Shown: piece after piece, positions 50,510 to 58,746 of the stretch
Layout: every line of letters starts with the position of its first letter
Position numbering within the stretch: position 1 is the first letter of the stretch
Translations under genes and position numbers: made by a program
Origin: Streptomyces sp. R33
GTDB lineage: Bacteria > Actinomycetota > Actinomycetes > Streptomycetales > Streptomycetaceae
NCBI RefSeq assembly: GCF_041200175.1
Contig: NZ_CP165727.1
Span: forward strand, 5,893,501-5,957,500
Reading direction: 5' to 3'
Length of the DNA stretch: 64,000 bases
Notes under the pieces: generated by a model
What the model was told of the DNA's origin: nothing
Seen by the model: only the letters and a program-made list of their open reading frames with translations
Database searches by the model: none

Positions 50510-51520
50510 CTAGTTGTTGAGTTCCGCCAGGACGCGCAGGGTGTGCGGGTCCGGGGCCGTCAGGAGCAGGTCGGTGACCGGCCCCTTGCGCCACAGGTCG
50601 AGGCGTTCGGCGATCCGCTCGCGCGGTCCGATCAGGGAGATCTCGTCCGCGAACGCGTCCGGCACGGCGAGGACCGCCTCCTCCCGGCGCCCGGCGAGGA
50701 ACAGTTCCTGGATGCGGCGGGCCTCCTCCTCGTAGCCCATCCGCGCCATCAGGTCGGCGTGGAAGTTGCGGGCCGCGTGGCCCATCCCGCCGATGTAGAA
50801 GCCGAGCATCGCCTTGACCGGGAGCAGCCCCTCGGCGACGTCGTCGCAGACCTTGGCCCGGGCCATCGGGGCGATCATGAACCCTTCGGGCAGGTCGGCG
50901 AGCGAGGCCTGGTACACGTCGGTGCGGGTCGGCGACCAGTACAGGGGCAGCCAGCCGTCCGCGATCCGGGTCGTCTGGGCGATGTTCTTCGGGCCCTCCG
51001 CGCCCAGCAGGAGCGGCAGGTCCGCGCGCAGCGGGTGGGTGATGGGCTTCAGCGGTTTGCCGATGCCGGTGCCGTCCTGCCCGCGGTACGGGTGCTGGTG
51101 GAAGCGGCCGTCGAGGGCGACGGGGGCCTCGCGGCGCAGCACCTGGCGGACGACGTCGACGTACTCGCGGGTCGCGGTGAGCGGGCTCGAGGGGAACGGG
51201 CGCCCGTACCAGCCCTCGACCACCTGGGGGCCGGAGAGGCCCAGGCCCAGCATCATCCGGCCGCCGGAGAGGTGGTCCAGGGTCAGGGCGTGCATGGCGG
51301 TGGCGGTGGGGGAGCGGGCGGCCATCTGCGCGATGGCGGTGCCGAGGCGGATCCGCGAGGTGTGCGCGGCGATCCAGGTGAGCGGGGTGAAGGCGTCCGA
51401 GCCCCAGGCCTCGGCGGTCCACACCGAGTCGTAGCCGAGGTTCTCGGCCTCGGTGGCGAGGTCGAGGTGGGACGGGTCGGGGCCGCGGCCCCAGTAGCCG
51501 AGTGCGAGTCCGAGGCGCAT
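50510..51520 (-). CDS. F420-dependent LLM-class oxidoreductase (Rv3520c-like)
   Basis: 336 residues from ATG 51520 (GGAGGGG six bases upstream). The LLM TIM-barrel pattern appears in MRLGLALGYWGRGPDPSHLDLATEAENLGYDSVWTAEAWG, LGTAIAQMAARSP and the F420/FMN region LLLGAEGPKNIAQTTRIADGWL. The sequence resembles the coenzyme F420-dependent protein encoded in the mycobacterial KstR/cholesterol region. A CTGAC-N5-GTCAG palindrome lies 57 bases upstream. It may reduce a steroid intermediate; substrate unproven. Confidence 0.85.
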   Translation of the reverse strand: MRLGLALGYWGRGPDPSHLDLATEAENLGYDSVWTAEAWGSDAFTPLTWIAAHTSRIRLGTAIAQMAARSPTATAMHALTLDHLSGGRMMLGLGLSGPQVVEGWYGRPFPSSPLTATREYVDVVRQVLRREAPVALDGRFHQHPYRGQDGTGIGKPLKPITHPLRADLPLLLGAEGPKNIAQTTRIADGWLPLYWSPTRTDVYQASLADLPEGFMIAPMARAKVCDDVAEGLLPVKAMLGFYIGGMGHAARNFHADLMARMGYEEEARRIQELFLAGRREEAVLAVPDAFADEISLIGPRERIAERLDLWRKGPVTDLLLTAPDPHTLRVLAELNN

Positions 51521-51576
51521 GTGCGTCCCCTCCGCGATGCCGTGGTGGCGCCGTGCGTGCCGCGCCACAGCCATAT

Positions 51577-51591
51577 CTGACGATGCGTCAG
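51577..51591. promoter_or_regulatory. Perfect CTGAC-N5-GTCAG palindrome ahead of the LLM gene
   Basis: CTGACGATGCGTCAG, symmetric over 6+6 bases. It matches the palindrome ahead of the acyl-CoA dehydrogenase gene (60342-60358) and a near-copy ahead of cyp125, which suggests one shared TetR-type regulator. Confidence 0.6.
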
Positions 51592-51605
51592 GTGACTGTA
51601 GGGCA

Positions 51606-51637
51606 ACGGCCCCCCGCCCGGAAGGGCGGGGGGCCGT
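51606..51637. terminator. Hairpin between the LLM promoter region and the DUF5336-like gene
   Basis: ACGGCCCCCCGCCC and its complement (14 bp) with a 4-base loop. It lies downstream of the leftward LLM promoter region and before the next leftward gene's end, so it would terminate the upstream part of neither gene cleanly; it may serve the gene at 51668. Confidence 0.45.
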
Positions 51638-51667
51638 AAGGGCGCTGCACCGGCCGCCGGCGCGGGG

Positions 51668-52471
51668 TCAGCCGCGCTGGATGCCCGAGGTGTCGTTCAG
51701 GACGCCGCGGCGGCCGTCCTGGGTCTGGGCGATCAGCGTGGCGGGGCCGCGCTGGTCCACCGCCAGGTACCAGGTGCCCGGTGCGAGTTCGGCGATCGGG
51801 GCGGGGGAGCCGTCCTCGGGGAAGAGGGGGCGGGCCACCGGGACCGCGAACCAGAACGGGGTGAAGTCCCCCGCCGGGGCGGGCGCCTGGTCCTGCGGCG
51901 CCGGAGCCGGGGTCGGCGTGCCGCCGTACGGCGGGACCGGCTGCGGGGTGGAGCCGTACGGCTGCGGCTGCTGGCCGCCCGGGTAGCCGTACCCGGTGCC
52001 GGGCTGGGGCTGCGCCCCGTACGGCGCGGGGGCGACGGGCTTGGCCTCCGGCACGAGCGGGCCGGCGAGCGCCGGGATCTTGGCGCCCGCGACGGCCACA
52101 CCGGCCAGCGCGAGGGTGGCCAGGAAGGCGATGATGCAGCCCGCGCCGAGGTCGGCGCCGCTCGGGCTGGTGATCAGGGACCAGAGGGAGGACCAGGCGG
52201 CCGCGACCGCGAGTACCGTCCCCCACGCGGCCAGGGGCAGGCCCGCGAGCTTCCGGGTCTCCGGCTGGAAGCGGGCCGCGATGATCAGGCCGGCCGCGAT
52301 GAAGCCGAGCAGGAAGATGGTGGGGAGCGCCAGACGGTAGACGTCGGTGTCCCACACGCTCGGCAGGTCGAGGCCGGTCGCGGAGTAGAAATCGAGGAAC
52401 GAGGCGATGAACAGCAGCACCGCTGCTCCGATCACCACGCCGTCGCCTCGAGTGAGGGAGCGGATGTTCAC
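51668..52471 (-). CDS. Four-helix membrane protein with Pro/Gly/Tyr-rich tail (DUF5336-like)
   Basis: 267 residues. Four membrane helices in the first 130 residues (GDGVVIGAAVLLFIASFLDFYSAT and others), then a Pro/Gly/Tyr-rich segment with PYG repeats (PYGAQPQPGTGYGYPGG) and a C-terminal beta region (TWYLAVDQRGPATLIAQTQDGRRGVL). The tail suits low-complexity membrane proteins of actinobacterial growth zones. Function unknown. Confidence 0.65.
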   Translation of the reverse strand: MNIRSLTRGDGVVIGAAVLLFIASFLDFYSATGLDLPSVWDTDVYRLALPTIFLLGFIAAGLIIAARFQPETRKLAGLPLAAWGTVLAVAAAWSSLWSLITSPSGADLGAGCIIAFLATLALAGVAVAGAKIPALAGPLVPEAKPVAPAPYGAQPQPGTGYGYPGGQQPQPYGSTPQPVPPYGGTPTPAPAPQDQAPAPAGDFTPFWFAVPVARPLFPEDGSPAPIAELAPGTWYLAVDQRGPATLIAQTQDGRRGVLNDTSGIQRG

Positions 52472-52605
52472 GTCTTAGGTGTCCTTCTCGGTCTCGGTCG
52501 TCTCGTGGTGCCGCGGTCGCACGTGCAGGAGCGGGGCGGGCGGGACCATGGTACGGAGGTTCCCCGCGGCCGAGAGGATCGGGGCGGCAGGCTGTCCCGG
52601 TGGGA

Positions 52606-53568
52606 CTACCCGCCCAAGAAGCCGACGATGCCGTCCGCGATGCCCTGGGCCGCCTTCTGCCGCCACTCCGGACTCGTCAGCAGCGCCGCGTCCTTGGCGT
52701 CACGCATGTTGCCGCATTCGATGAACACCTTGGGCTGCGTCGAGAGATTGAGTCCGCCGAGGTCGTCGCGGACGACCAAACCGGTGCCGCTGCCGAGGTA
52801 GTTGGCGGGGGCGGAGCCGGTGGTCCGGGCGAAGTTCGAGGCGATCCGCTCGCCGAGGTCCCGCGAGGGGCCGACGATCTTGGCGGTGTCCGCCGCACCG
52901 CCCTTGACCTTGGCCGGGAGGATGATGTGGTAACCGCGGTTGCCCTCGGAGACCCCGTCCGCGTGGACCGAGACCACGGCGTCGGCGGCGGCCTCGTTGC
53001 CGATGCGGGCGCGCTCGTCGATGCAGGGGCCGAAGGGGCGGTCGGCCTGGTGGGTGAGGACCACCTTCAGGCCCTTGGCCTCCAGGACGGTCCGCAGCCT
53101 GCGGGACACGTCGAGGGTGAACTCCGCCTCCATGTAGCCGGAGTTGGTGGTGGTGCCGGTGGTGTCGCACTCCTTGCGGTTGGTGCCGATGTCGACCTTC
53201 TTGTCGATCTCTGAGGTGTGCTTGAAGTTGCCGGTGTTGTGGCCGGGGTCGATGACCACGGTCTTGCCGGCGAGCGGGCCCTTGGCGGGGGCTGCGGCCG
53301 GGCTCTTGGCGGGGCCCTCGGCGGGGGCGGAGCTCGGGGTCGCGGCCGCGGCGTCCGTGGGGGAGGCGGCCGGCATCACGATCCGGGGCGGGCGGGCGTC
53401 GTCCGCCCCCGCCCCGGTCGTCACCTGTACGAGGACCCACCCCGCCAGGGCGGTGGGGGCGAGCACGGCGGCACCGACGGCGAGGCCGGAGCGGCGTGCG
53501 AACCACCGCCGCTCCGTGCTGACCGACGAGGCGGACTCGGGGGATGGGGGACTGTCGTCGTAGGGCAC
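52606..53568 (-). CDS. N-acetylmuramoyl-L-alanine amidase (Amidase_3), membrane-anchored
   Basis: 320 residues. A near-N-terminal membrane helix (GLAVGAAVLAPTALAGWVLV), Pro/Ala linker, then the zinc amidase: VVIDPGHNTGN (His), SGYMEAEFTLDVSRRL (Glu), ADAVVSVHADGV (His) and a final FIECGNMRD (catalytic Glu). It cleaves the stem peptide from MurNAc in peptidoglycan, outside the membrane. Cysteines in KECDT, GPCID and ECGN may form a disulfide. Confidence 0.9.
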   Translation of the reverse strand: MPYDDSPPSPESASSVSTERRWFARRSGLAVGAAVLAPTALAGWVLVQVTTGAGADDARPPRIVMPAASPTDAAAATPSSAPAEGPAKSPAAAPAKGPLAGKTVVIDPGHNTGNFKHTSEIDKKVDIGTNRKECDTTGTTTNSGYMEAEFTLDVSRRLRTVLEAKGLKVVLTHQADRPFGPCIDERARIGNEAAADAVVSVHADGVSEGNRGYHIILPAKVKGGAADTAKIVGPSRDLGERIASNFARTTGSAPANYLGSGTGLVVRDDLGGLNLSTQPKVFIECGNMRDAKDAALLTSPEWRQKAAQGIADGIVGFLGG

Positions 53569-53686
53569 GTCGCGATGCTAGACCGGCCACCGGCCGGCGG
53601 CGCGGAGCGTGGGCCATCCGGGGGCGTGGTGCGGTTATCCCGTTATATACCTGGATCGGCCACCTGGCCCCGGGTGCCGGCGGGCC

Positions 53687-54328
53687 TCAGATGCCCGGGG
53701 CGATGCGGCGCAGGACGCGGAGGGAGTCGGTCACCGAGACCTCCTCGAAGGCGCCGGAGGCCAGGGCGCGCAGGTAGATCCGGTACGGGGCCTGGCCGCC
53801 GTCGGCCGGGTCCGGGAACACGTCGTGGATGACGAGCGTGCCGCCCTCGGCGACGTGCGGGGCCCAGCCCTCGTAGTCGCCCGTGGCGTGCTCGTCGGTG
53901 TGGCCGCCGTCGATGAAGACGAGGCCGAGCTTGCCGCCCCAGGCCGCGGCGACCTGCGGGGAGCGGCCCACGACGGCGATGACGTGGTCCTCGAGGCCTG
54001 CCCGGTGGAGGGTGCGGCGGAAGGTCGGGAGGGTGTCCATCAGCCCGACCTCCGGGTCGACCACGGTCGGGTCGTGGTACTCCCAGCCGGGCTGCTGCTC
54101 CTCGCTGCCGCGGTGGTGGTCGACCGTGATGGCGGCCACCCCGGCCTCGCGGGCGGCGTCGGCCAGCAGGATGGTGGAGCGGCCGCAGTACGTGCCGACC
54201 TCCAGGAGGGGCAGCCCCAGAGCCGCCGCTGCGGCGGCGGCCTCGTACAGGGCCAGGCCCTCGCGTACGGGCATGAACCCCTTGGCGGCCTCGAAGGCGG
54301 CGAGGGTCTCCGGCTTGGGGGTGGCCAT
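53687..54328 (-). CDS. SAM-dependent methyltransferase (Methyltransf_24)
   Basis: 213 residues from ATG 54328 (GGAGGA upstream). Motif I LLEVGTYCGRSTILLADAAR, acidic end AITVDHHRGSEEQQPG, GKLGLVFIDGGHTDEHATGDY and VIHDVFPDP fit the Methyltransf_24/cephalosporin-hydroxylase-like class, often sugar O-methyltransferases. Substrate unknown. The larger frame up to 54571 crosses the GC-rich repeat and is not coding there. Confidence 0.82.
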   Translation of the reverse strand: MATPKPETLAAFEAAKGFMPVREGLALYEAAAAAAALGLPLLEVGTYCGRSTILLADAAREAGVAAITVDHHRGSEEQQPGWEYHDPTVVDPEVGLMDTLPTFRRTLHRAGLEDHVIAVVGRSPQVAAAWGGKLGLVFIDGGHTDEHATGDYEGWAPHVAEGGTLVIHDVFPDPADGGQAPYRIYLRALASGAFEEVSVTDSLRVLRRIAPGI

Positions 54329-54437
54329 GTGTTCCTCCGGGGTGGGGTGGGGGTGTGCCTCGGGTGGGCTGGGCGGCCCATGGTGCCTTACCGGCTGGTA
54401 GCGCACCATGCCGGGGCCCTCCGGGGTGGTGCCGCTG

Positions 54438-54490
54438 CCGGGGGCTCTGCCCCCGGGCCCCCGCGCCTCGAACGCCGGCGGGGCCGGATG
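54438..54490 (+). repeat. Streptomyces GC-rich intergenic repeat
   Basis: GGGGGCTCTGCCCCCGGGCC, CCCGCGCCTCGAACG and CCGGCGGGGCCGGATGG. Same family as the copy at 33846-33899; here in the gap between two genes, where such elements usually lie. Confidence 0.8.
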
Positions 54491-54512
54491 GTGTCCCCCA
54501 GGGCGATGGGCT

Positions 54513-55526
54513 CTACACGGAGGCTGCCACCGGGGTGGCGGGGGCCGGGCGCAGCAGCATCTCGGACGCACTCTCCACCAGGTGGCGCATCGTCGGCAGG
54601 TGCCGCTCGTCGCCGCCGAGGGCAGTGAGCAGCGCGTGCGCCTCGGCGCGGAACCCGTCGAGGTCGGCGGTGTACCGGTCGAGTGCGGCCGGCGCCAGGA
54701 GGAGGCGGGTCAGCTCGGCGCGCGCCTCCTCGGAATTCCGTGCGGCGGCGCACCGGGCGAGGACTTCCTTGCGGGCCCGGGGCGTGGCGGCGTCGTCGAG
54801 GACGCAGGTGAGCAGATAAGTGACCGTCCCGTTGAGGAGGTCCTCATTGCGGCCCGACAGGATGTCTTCCTGATCGTTGAACAACTGCCACAAGATGCCG
54901 AATATGTAGCCGAACTCCCGCCACAGTTCCACTCTTTCGTCACTCGCGCCCGACAATAACGCCGCCATCGCCGTGATCATCGAGAACGGTCCGCCGGATT
55001 TCCCGCGGTAGGCCTCGATCACCGAGTTCGGGGTGGCACGGTCGGCATCTCCGCCGATGTCCCTCAGCTGCCCCTCGGTGCCCACCACCCAGCCGGTCGC
55101 GATCTCCTCCGTCAGTGCCCCCTGGACCGCCGCCGGCACCGGGAGGGACCGGATGATCTGGATCGGGAGCACCGCCCCGCTGAGCACCGAGGCCAGCAGC
55201 GCCTCGTTCTGGCCCAGGCTGTCGGAAGCGGCCGTGCCGTGCCCGTCGGCCAGGTCGTCGAGGTAGCAGGCCGAGGTCCACCACAGGACGTGCACCGCGG
55301 CCAGCGGGACGGCCGGCCCGGGGTCCCCCGTCTCGATGGCGTGCACCATCATCGGGAGCACCGACAGGGGATGCTTCAGTTTTTGATGCCGCAGGAGCCT
55401 GCTCACCGCGCTCTTGGCGGCGCCCGTACCCGAGTCCGGGGCGAGACGTAAGAGGGCGGTCGCCAATTCCGTCTCGATGTCCAACGAGACCTGACGGTGC
55501 AGGTCCACGTACGTCACGCAATTCAC
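54513..55526 (-). CDS. Polyprenyl synthetase-family protein (altered second Asp motif)
   Basis: 337 residues from GTG 55526. The first Asp-rich motif is present (YLDDLADGHG, D-D-x-x-D) and a second, FNDQEDILSG, has Asn in place of the first Asp of the usual D-D-x-x-D. Helical throughout. It resembles isoprenoid diphosphate synthases, yet the altered motif may mean a different chain length, a cyclase or loss of condensation activity. It is next to a regulatory HATPase/XRE pair. Ribosome binding site AGGAAGGAAA. Confidence 0.78.
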   Translation of the reverse strand: MNCVTYVDLHRQVSLDIETELATALLRLAPDSGTGAAKSAVSRLLRHQKLKHPLSVLPMMVHAIETGDPGPAVPLAAVHVLWWTSACYLDDLADGHGTAASDSLGQNEALLASVLSGAVLPIQIIRSLPVPAAVQGALTEEIATGWVVGTEGQLRDIGGDADRATPNSVIEAYRGKSGGPFSMITAMAALLSGASDERVELWREFGYIFGILWQLFNDQEDILSGRNEDLLNGTVTYLLTCVLDDAATPRARKEVLARCAAARNSEEARAELTRLLLAPAALDRYTADLDGFRAEAHALLTALGGDERHLPTMRHLVESASEMLLRPAPATPVAASV

Positions 55527-55599
55527 AGAGGATTTCCTTCCTGAGTGAAATGGGGTCGGCGTTAACGCCCCAGATTGGATCATTTGGTACTGGGGGGAG

Positions 55600-56064
55600 C
55601 TAGAGCGATTCTCGAACTTGGCCGAATTCGGCCCGTGCCGGTTCGGTACGCGGTCCGTCGCATTCGAACCACACCGTTTTCCCGGTGGCCGTCGGCTCCG
55701 CACCCCAGCGGTCGGTCACGGCCTCGACCAGACGCAGCCCCCGCCCGCCGTCGGCGAGCCCCCCGCCGTCGCAGCGCGCCATGCGCACCGGGCTCGGGCA
55801 GTCGTCCGTCACCTCGACCCGCAGCCCGTCGGGCCCGCACAGGATGAGCACCGAGCAGGCCCGGCCGGGGACGTGCCGGACGACATTGGAGACGAGCTCG
55901 GTCAGCGCCAGCTCGGCGGTGTGGGTCAGTCCGGTCAGGCCCCAGCTGGCCAGGTAGATCCGCAGGATGCGCCGCATGTGCCGGGCCGAGTGCTCACTCA
56001 CGGTGAAACCCATGCGGTAGCTCTCGCCAAGTCCGGTTGCTGAATGCTCAGTTACGTGATTCAC
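55600..56064 (-). CDS. ATP-binding anti-sigma-like HATPase
   Basis: 154 residues from GTG 56064 (an ATG further in is possible). GHKL/HATPase_c_2 fold: LALTELVSNVVRH (N box), LRVEVTDDCPSP (G1 with Asp), GGLADGGRGLRLVEAVTDRWG (G2), as in RsbW/SpoIIAB-like regulators of Streptomyces. These act as partner-switching anti-sigma factors or as members of bald-type loci. It diverges from an XRE regulator, a very common Streptomyces pair. Confidence 0.86.
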   Translation of the reverse strand: MNHVTEHSATGLGESYRMGFTVSEHSARHMRRILRIYLASWGLTGLTHTAELALTELVSNVVRHVPGRACSVLILCGPDGLRVEVTDDCPSPVRMARCDGGGLADGGRGLRLVEAVTDRWGAEPTATGKTVWFECDGPRTEPARAEFGQVRESL

Positions 56065-56148
56065 GTCACCAGAGTGCGGTGGTGTGGTTACGCTCGGCTA
56101 CGGACCGAAACGAACGCCGCAAGGCGTGTGCTTGGGGGTGACCGCCTC

Positions 56149-56997
56149 ATGGTCAACATCCGCGATCTCGATCCCAGCGCGTCCCCGCTGGACTACTACG
56201 GGGCGGAGCTTCGGCGGCTGAGGGAAGCCGCCCGGCTGAAACAAGGGCAGCTCGGGGACAAAGTCTTCTGCACGGCCTCGCTGATCGGCCAGATCGAAAC
56301 GGCGAGGAAGGTCCCGACCCGGGATTTCTCGGAACGCGTGGACGCGGCGCTCGAGACGGGCGGGGTGTTCTCCCGGCTGGTGGGGCTGGTGTTGCGGAGC
56401 CAGCTGCCGACCTGGTTCCAGGCGTACGCGGAGATGGAAGCGAAGGCGGCGTACATCTCCACGTACCAGTCGCAGCTGGTCTATGGGCTGCTCCAGACGG
56501 AGGCCTATGCGCGGGCCTTGCTCGGCGTCGACCGCCCTGACCAGGTCGACGAGCTGTTGGCAGCCCGCATGGAGAGGCAGCGCATCCTGGAACGCGAGCA
56601 CCCGCCCGCCCTGTGGGTGGTGCTTGCCGAGGCGGCGTTGCATCAGGAGGTCGGCGGGCATGCGGTCATGCGAAACCAACTCGCCCACCTGTTGACCTTC
56701 CTGGAACGGCCGTGGGTGCAGGTCCAAGTGCTGCCCTTTTCGGCCGGACAACACACAGGAATGCTCGGGTCGTTCAACGTCCTCCGCTTTGACGACGACC
56801 CGGACTTGTTCTACGAGGAGGGCTATGCGCAGGGGCACATGACCGCCAACCCAGCACTGATCAAGGAACGTTCGGTCGGCTACGCTCGGCTGCAAGCCGA
56901 AGCACTCTCGCCGGAGCGCTCGGTCGCGCTGATCGCTCGCGTAATGGAGGAACGTTATGGGGAACGGCCTGGACCAGACGAGCATGCAATGGCGTAA
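56149..56997 (+). CDS. XRE-family regulator with DUF5753 domain
   Basis: 282 residues from ATG 56149 (GGGGG before it). Helix-turn-helix LRRLREAARLKQGQLGDKVFCTASLIGQIETARKVP, then the large DUF5753 sensor region (YISTYQSQLVYGLLQTEAYARALL ... LPFSAGQHTGMLGSFNVLRF). The typical partner, a DUF397 gene, follows with an overlap. Such regulator pairs control differentiation or secondary metabolism. Target unknown. Confidence 0.9.
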   Translation: MVNIRDLDPSASPLDYYGAELRRLREAARLKQGQLGDKVFCTASLIGQIETARKVPTRDFSERVDAALETGGVFSRLVGLVLRSQLPTWFQAYAEMEAKAAYISTYQSQLVYGLLQTEAYARALLGVDRPDQVDELLAARMERQRILEREHPPALWVVLAEAALHQEVGGHAVMRNQLAHLLTFLERPWVQVQVLPFSAGQHTGMLGSFNVLRFDDDPDLFYEEGYAQGHMTANPALIKERSVGYARLQAEALSPERSVALIARVMEERYGERPGPDEHAMA

Positions 56998-57217
56998 GTC
57001 ATCCTTCAGTGGAACCACAGGCGGCGATTGCGTCGAGTGCGCCCCCCTCGGCACCGCCGCCTGGCGCAAGGCCTCCTACAGCGGTGACACCGGCGGCGAG
57101 TGCGTCGAAGTGGCCACCCAGCCCGCCCACATCGCCGTCCGGGACTCCAAGAACCCCGACGGCCCCGCCTTCACCGTGAGTCCTGCCGCCTTCGCTGCGT
57201 TCGTCGGCGCCCTCTAG
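56957..57217 (+). CDS. DUF397 protein with two DUF397-like units
   Basis: 86 residues, start GGAGGAACGTT-ATG inside the end of the XRE gene. QWRKSSFSGTTGGDCVE (first unit, cut short) and WRKASYSGDTGGECVEVA...VAVRDSKNPDGPA-like second unit show an internal duplication; the second is complete (AVRDSKNPDGPAFTV). Acts with the XRE protein as a small partner or toxin-antitoxin-like factor, as in the BldB-type family. A shift to GTG 57220 for the next gene follows directly. Confidence 0.9.
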   Translation: MGNGLDQTSMQWRKSSFSGTTGGDCVECAPLGTAAWRKASYSGDTGGECVEVATQPAHIAVRDSKNPDGPAFTVSPAAFAAFVGAL

Positions 57218-57219
57218 GA

Positions 57220-58746
57220 GTGGAGTACATAGGGCCGTTCCGGACGGTCGCCGTGCTCGGCCAGGGCGGGATGGGCCGGGTGGTGCTGGGGGTGGGGCCG
57301 GACGGGCGGTACGTCGCGGTCAAGCAGGTGCATGCCGAGCTGGCCGGGGACGAGGGGTTCCGGGCACGGTTCCGCCGTGAGGTGGACGCCTCGCGGCGGG
57401 TGGCCGGCGGCTACACCGCGGCCGTGATCGACGCCGACCCCGATGCCGAGATGCCGTGGCTGGCCTCGCAGTTCGTGCCGGGGCCCTCGCTGAGCCAGGC
57501 CGTGGAGACCGCCGGGCCGCTGCCCGAGGAGGCGGTGCGCCGGCTGGCCGCCGGGCTCGCGCACGCCCTGGCCGACGTACACCGGGCGGGGCTGATCCAC
57601 CGGGACCTCAAGCCGTCCAACGTGCTGCTCGCGGAGGACGGCGTACGGGTCATCGACTTCGGCATCGTGCGGGCGGTGGGGGACCAGACCCGGATCACGC
57701 ACGCGGGCGCGCTCATCGGCTCGCCCGCGTACATGTCACCGGAGCAGGTCCTGGGGCAGGAACTCACCCCGGCCAGCGACGTGTTCTCACTCGGAGCGAC
57801 CCTCGTCATGGCCTGTACGGGCAGGGCGCCGTTCGCCGGGATCTCGGTGCCGCGGATCCTGCACGAGGTCGTGCACGCCGAACCGGACCTGAGCGAGGTG
57901 CCGCCCCGCCTGCGCGAGGTCATCGCGTGGTGCCTGGCCAAGGACCCGGCCGACCGGCCGACCCCGCGCGAGCTGCTGAGCAGAGTCGGCGGGCTGACGC
58001 CGTCGGCGCGGCCGTGGCCGGAGGCGGTGAACACGCTGATCCACGACCAGCTGGTCGTGATGGGCGCGCTGCTGCGCCAGGCCACGGGTCCCGAAACGGG
58101 TCCCGGAACGGCTCCCGAAGCGGTCCCCTTGTGGCGCCGCCGCTGGCCCCGGCCGCTGATCGTGGCGGTTGCCCTGGCGGGCGTCGTGGCCGTGGCCGGG
58201 CTGACCGTGGGGCGGTCGTACCTCGGGGAGACGTACCGCGGCTTCATATCGGACATCCGGTCGGCAGGGCTGGCGCAGAAGAAGGACAAGTACCCGGCGA
58301 GGCCCCCGTCCTGTGAACAGGTCCGGGGCGAGTTGCGCGTGCCGTCCGGTTTCGACCAACCGGACGGGTTCGGGCCGGTCGAGGAGGCCGGCTCGGGCTA
58401 TGCCCGCTGCACCTGGACCAACCGGACCGGTGACGAGATCGAAGCGGAGTGGACGTTCTTCTCGACCGAGAAGGGTGCGGGCACCGGGGCCGAGCGGGCG
58501 AAGAAGCGCCTCGAGATCTTCTACGAGCCCGGCAAGACCCGGCGTGACATCGGCCTCGGGTTCGCCGACGAGGGTCTGTGGCAGCCGCCGCCCAAGGACG
58601 ACAGGTTTCCGAACTGCCGTCTGTACGTACGGGACGTCAACATGGTGCTCCACGTCTCGGTGACGGGCCCCCGCTACCCGGCCGGCAGATGTGAGGCCGT
58701 CACGCGGGAGCTCGCCGCCTCGATCGTGGAACGGGTGGGGAAGTGA
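57220..58746 (+). CDS. Receptor-like Ser/Thr protein kinase
   Basis: 508 residues from GTG 57220. Kinase subdomains: glycine loop LGQGGMGRVVLG, Lys in YVAVKQVH, HRDLKPSNVLL, IDFGIVRA, SPAYMSPEQ. After residue 300 one membrane helix (PLIVAVALAGVVAVAGLTV), then an extracellular domain of about 150 residues with Cys (PPSCEQVRGELRV; YARCTWTN; FPNCRLYV; GRCEAV). The external domain probably binds a ligand. It is followed by a paralogue with which it overlaps; signals and targets unknown. Confidence 0.92.
   Translation: MEYIGPFRTVAVLGQGGMGRVVLGVGPDGRYVAVKQVHAELAGDEGFRARFRREVDASRRVAGGYTAAVIDADPDAEMPWLASQFVPGPSLSQAVETAGPLPEEAVRRLAAGLAHALADVHRAGLIHRDLKPSNVLLAEDGVRVIDFGIVRAVGDQTRITHAGALIGSPAYMSPEQVLGQELTPASDVFSLGATLVMACTGRAPFAGISVPRILHEVVHAEPDLSEVPPRLREVIAWCLAKDPADRPTPRELLSRVGGLTPSARPWPEAVNTLIHDQLVVMGALLRQATGPETGPGTAPEAVPLWRRRWPRPLIVAVALAGVVAVAGLTVGRSYLGETYRGFISDIRSAGLAQKKDKYPARPPSCEQVRGELRVPSGFDQPDGFGPVEEAGSGYARCTWTNRTGDEIEAEWTFFSTEKGAGTGAERAKKRLEIFYEPGKTRRDIGLGFADEGLWQPPPKDDRFPNCRLYVRDVNMVLHVSVTGPRYPAGRCEAVTRELAASIVERVGK

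Noticed and set aside
47556..50513. Long rightward open frame of nearly 1000 codons
   Set aside because: It is the antisense shadow of the surface-protein gene at 47595-50333, which has a signal peptide, PKD motifs and repeated domains.
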